Of a DNA stretch of 8,488 nucleotides, positions 7,677 to 8,488 are shown one piece after another. Below the pieces are notes generated by a model. That model was not told the origin of the DNA. It was given only the letters and a program-made list of their open reading frames with translations, and did no database searches. Every line of letters starts with the position of its first letter. Within the stretch, counting starts at the first letter, position 1. Source of the stretch: Verrucomicrobiota bacterium (GTDB lineage Bacteria > Verrucomicrobiota > Verrucomicrobiia > Verrucomicrobiales > DEV007); contig JAHDCN010000070.1 in NCBI GenBank assembly GCA_020629815.1, forward strand, positions 2,628 through 11,115, read 5' to 3'. Position numbers and translations under genes: made by a program.

Positions 7677-8488
7677 CCCAGTTTTGCCGCCGCTTGTTTC
7701 TTCTTCTTTTTCTGCAACGGAGTTGAGATCGCACTGGTTGGCGCTGGTTCGTAGTCGTCCGGCATTTTCAGCATCACCGATTGTCCTTCGGAAAGTCCGG
7801 ATTTGATCTCGATGAACTCATCGTTGTTGTCTCCGATCTCTACCGGAAGTTTGCGGTAGCCGAGCCCCCGCTCGAGAAACACAAAGTGTTCATCATTTTC
7901 TACAAATACGGCCTGCACCGGAACGTAGACCACGTCCTTCAACTCCTTCACGATGATCTCCACTTTCGCCGTCATTCCCGGTTTCAGGAAATCCTGGGTG
8001 CCGTTGATCTCTACGGTGGCGGGATAAACTTTCAGTGACGGATTGTAGCGGGATGCGTTGGAATCCGGCAGAACAGCTACTTTGGTGACCGTCCCGGTGA
8101 GTGTTTGATCCGGGACCGATTCCGCGGTGATGTAAACCTCCTGGCCGAGTGAAATTTTCTTGATGTGAGACTCGTGAATATTGATCTCAACACCAAGCTT
8201 CGACATATCAGGAATGGTGATGATCGGTTGCCCGGTCTTTAGCGTGGCACCTTCGGAGATACCCTCGTAGTAGCGGGAGGTGTAGTAGTTCGACTTGGCT
8301 CCTCCATAAGCCACAAGCCCGGGGATCGAAGCGCGAACTACGCAGCTGGCCAATTGCTCTTCCAGCTTCTCGCGTTTCTTCAACTCCAACTCATAGCGGC
8401 GCTTGTAGGAACGGTACTTCGCAAATACTTGTGACATCGTCGCCGTACCGGCACGTTTGGTTCGGATCAAACCAAGGAGCGCTTCCTC
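7652..8488 (-). CDS. MacA/HlyD-family periplasmic adaptor subunit (5' part missing)
   Basis: The frame is open to the right edge, so only the C-terminal 278 residues are present and the start lies outside the window. Visible residues about 1-48 are the descending half of an alpha-hairpin (charged, Lys/Glu/Arg rich, coiled-coil-like). The second half of the lipoyl domain follows (about 50-95: RASIPGLVAYGG, then GATLKTGQPIITIPD), with a Tyr-rich insertion (SNYYTSRYYEG) in between. The beta-barrel domain (about 97-180) and a membrane-proximal domain (about 185-243) complete the family layout. The protein links an inner-membrane MacB-type permease to an outer-membrane channel. The tail is unusual: after a Pro/Ser/Thr linker it has five lysines in a row (codons 7697-7711) and an Ala/Lys-rich end. 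The ATPase and permease genes follow, so this is the first visible gene of the operon. An outer-membrane TolC-like gene may lie upstream but is not seen. Confidence 0.92.
   Translation of the reverse strand, partial: EEALLGLIRTKRAGTATMSQVFAKYRSYKRRYELELKKREKLEEQLASCVVRASIPGLVAYGGAKSNYYTSRYYEGISEGATLKTGQPIITIPDMSKLGVEINIHESHIKKISLGQEVYITAESVPDQTLTGTVTKVAVLPDSNASRYNPSLKVYPATVEINGTQDFLKPGMTAKVEIIVKELKDVVYVPVQAVFVENDEHFVFLERGLGYRKLPVEIGDNNDEFIEIKSGLSEGQSVMLKMPDDYEPAPTSAISTPLQKKKKKQAAAKLGELSNQQG

Noticed and set aside
1..8488. Defence system, mobile element or CRISPR locus.
   Set aside because: No nuclease, transposase, integrase, reverse transcriptase or spaced direct-repeat array was found. All long genes belong to recognised housekeeping, transport or hydrolase families.

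Overview
The window (about 8.5 kb, moderate GC) looks like chromosomal DNA of a Gram-negative, PVC-superphylum bacterium, Verrucomicrobiota or Planctomycetota. This is a family-level inference. It rests on three things: a beta-propeller protein of a kind expanded in those phyla, an exported type I sulfatase, and a MacA-like adaptor whose architecture is common there. No rRNA, tRNA, CRISPR array, insertion sequence, phage gene or attachment site was found, and gene density is normal for a chromosome.

Left part (27-5506, plus strand): four co-directional genes, all for exported or membrane proteins. They are (1) a secreted PVC-type beta-propeller protein with a C-terminal Ig-like domain and no heme motif; (2) a secreted formylglycine-dependent sulfatase; (3) a multi-pass membrane protein fusing SpmA-like and SpmB-like nucleoside-recognition (Gate) domains; and (4) a small exported glycerophosphodiester phosphodiesterase starting 9 nt after gene 3 ends. 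The 161-nt gap before the sulfatase holds small palindromes and a stem-loop. The 63-nt gap before spmAB holds a strong hairpin. Genes 1 and 2 fit breakdown of sulfated polysaccharide. Genes 3 and 4 form a tight pair of unclear joint function.

Right part (5557-8488, minus strand): a convergent operon for a tripartite MacA/MacB-type ABC system, reading from the right edge as periplasmic adaptor (5' end cut off by the window), ATPase, permease. The ATPase stop and permease start overlap by 1 nt. The adaptor-ATPase junction carries a diverged 22-nt tandem repeat that includes the adaptor stop and ends directly at the ATPase start codon. The two gene groups meet tail to tail with 50 nt between stops and no clear terminator.

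I see no convincing new biological system. The best items for a second look are the tandem repeat at the adaptor/ATPase junction, the hairpin just before spmAB, and the spmAB-GDPD pairing.
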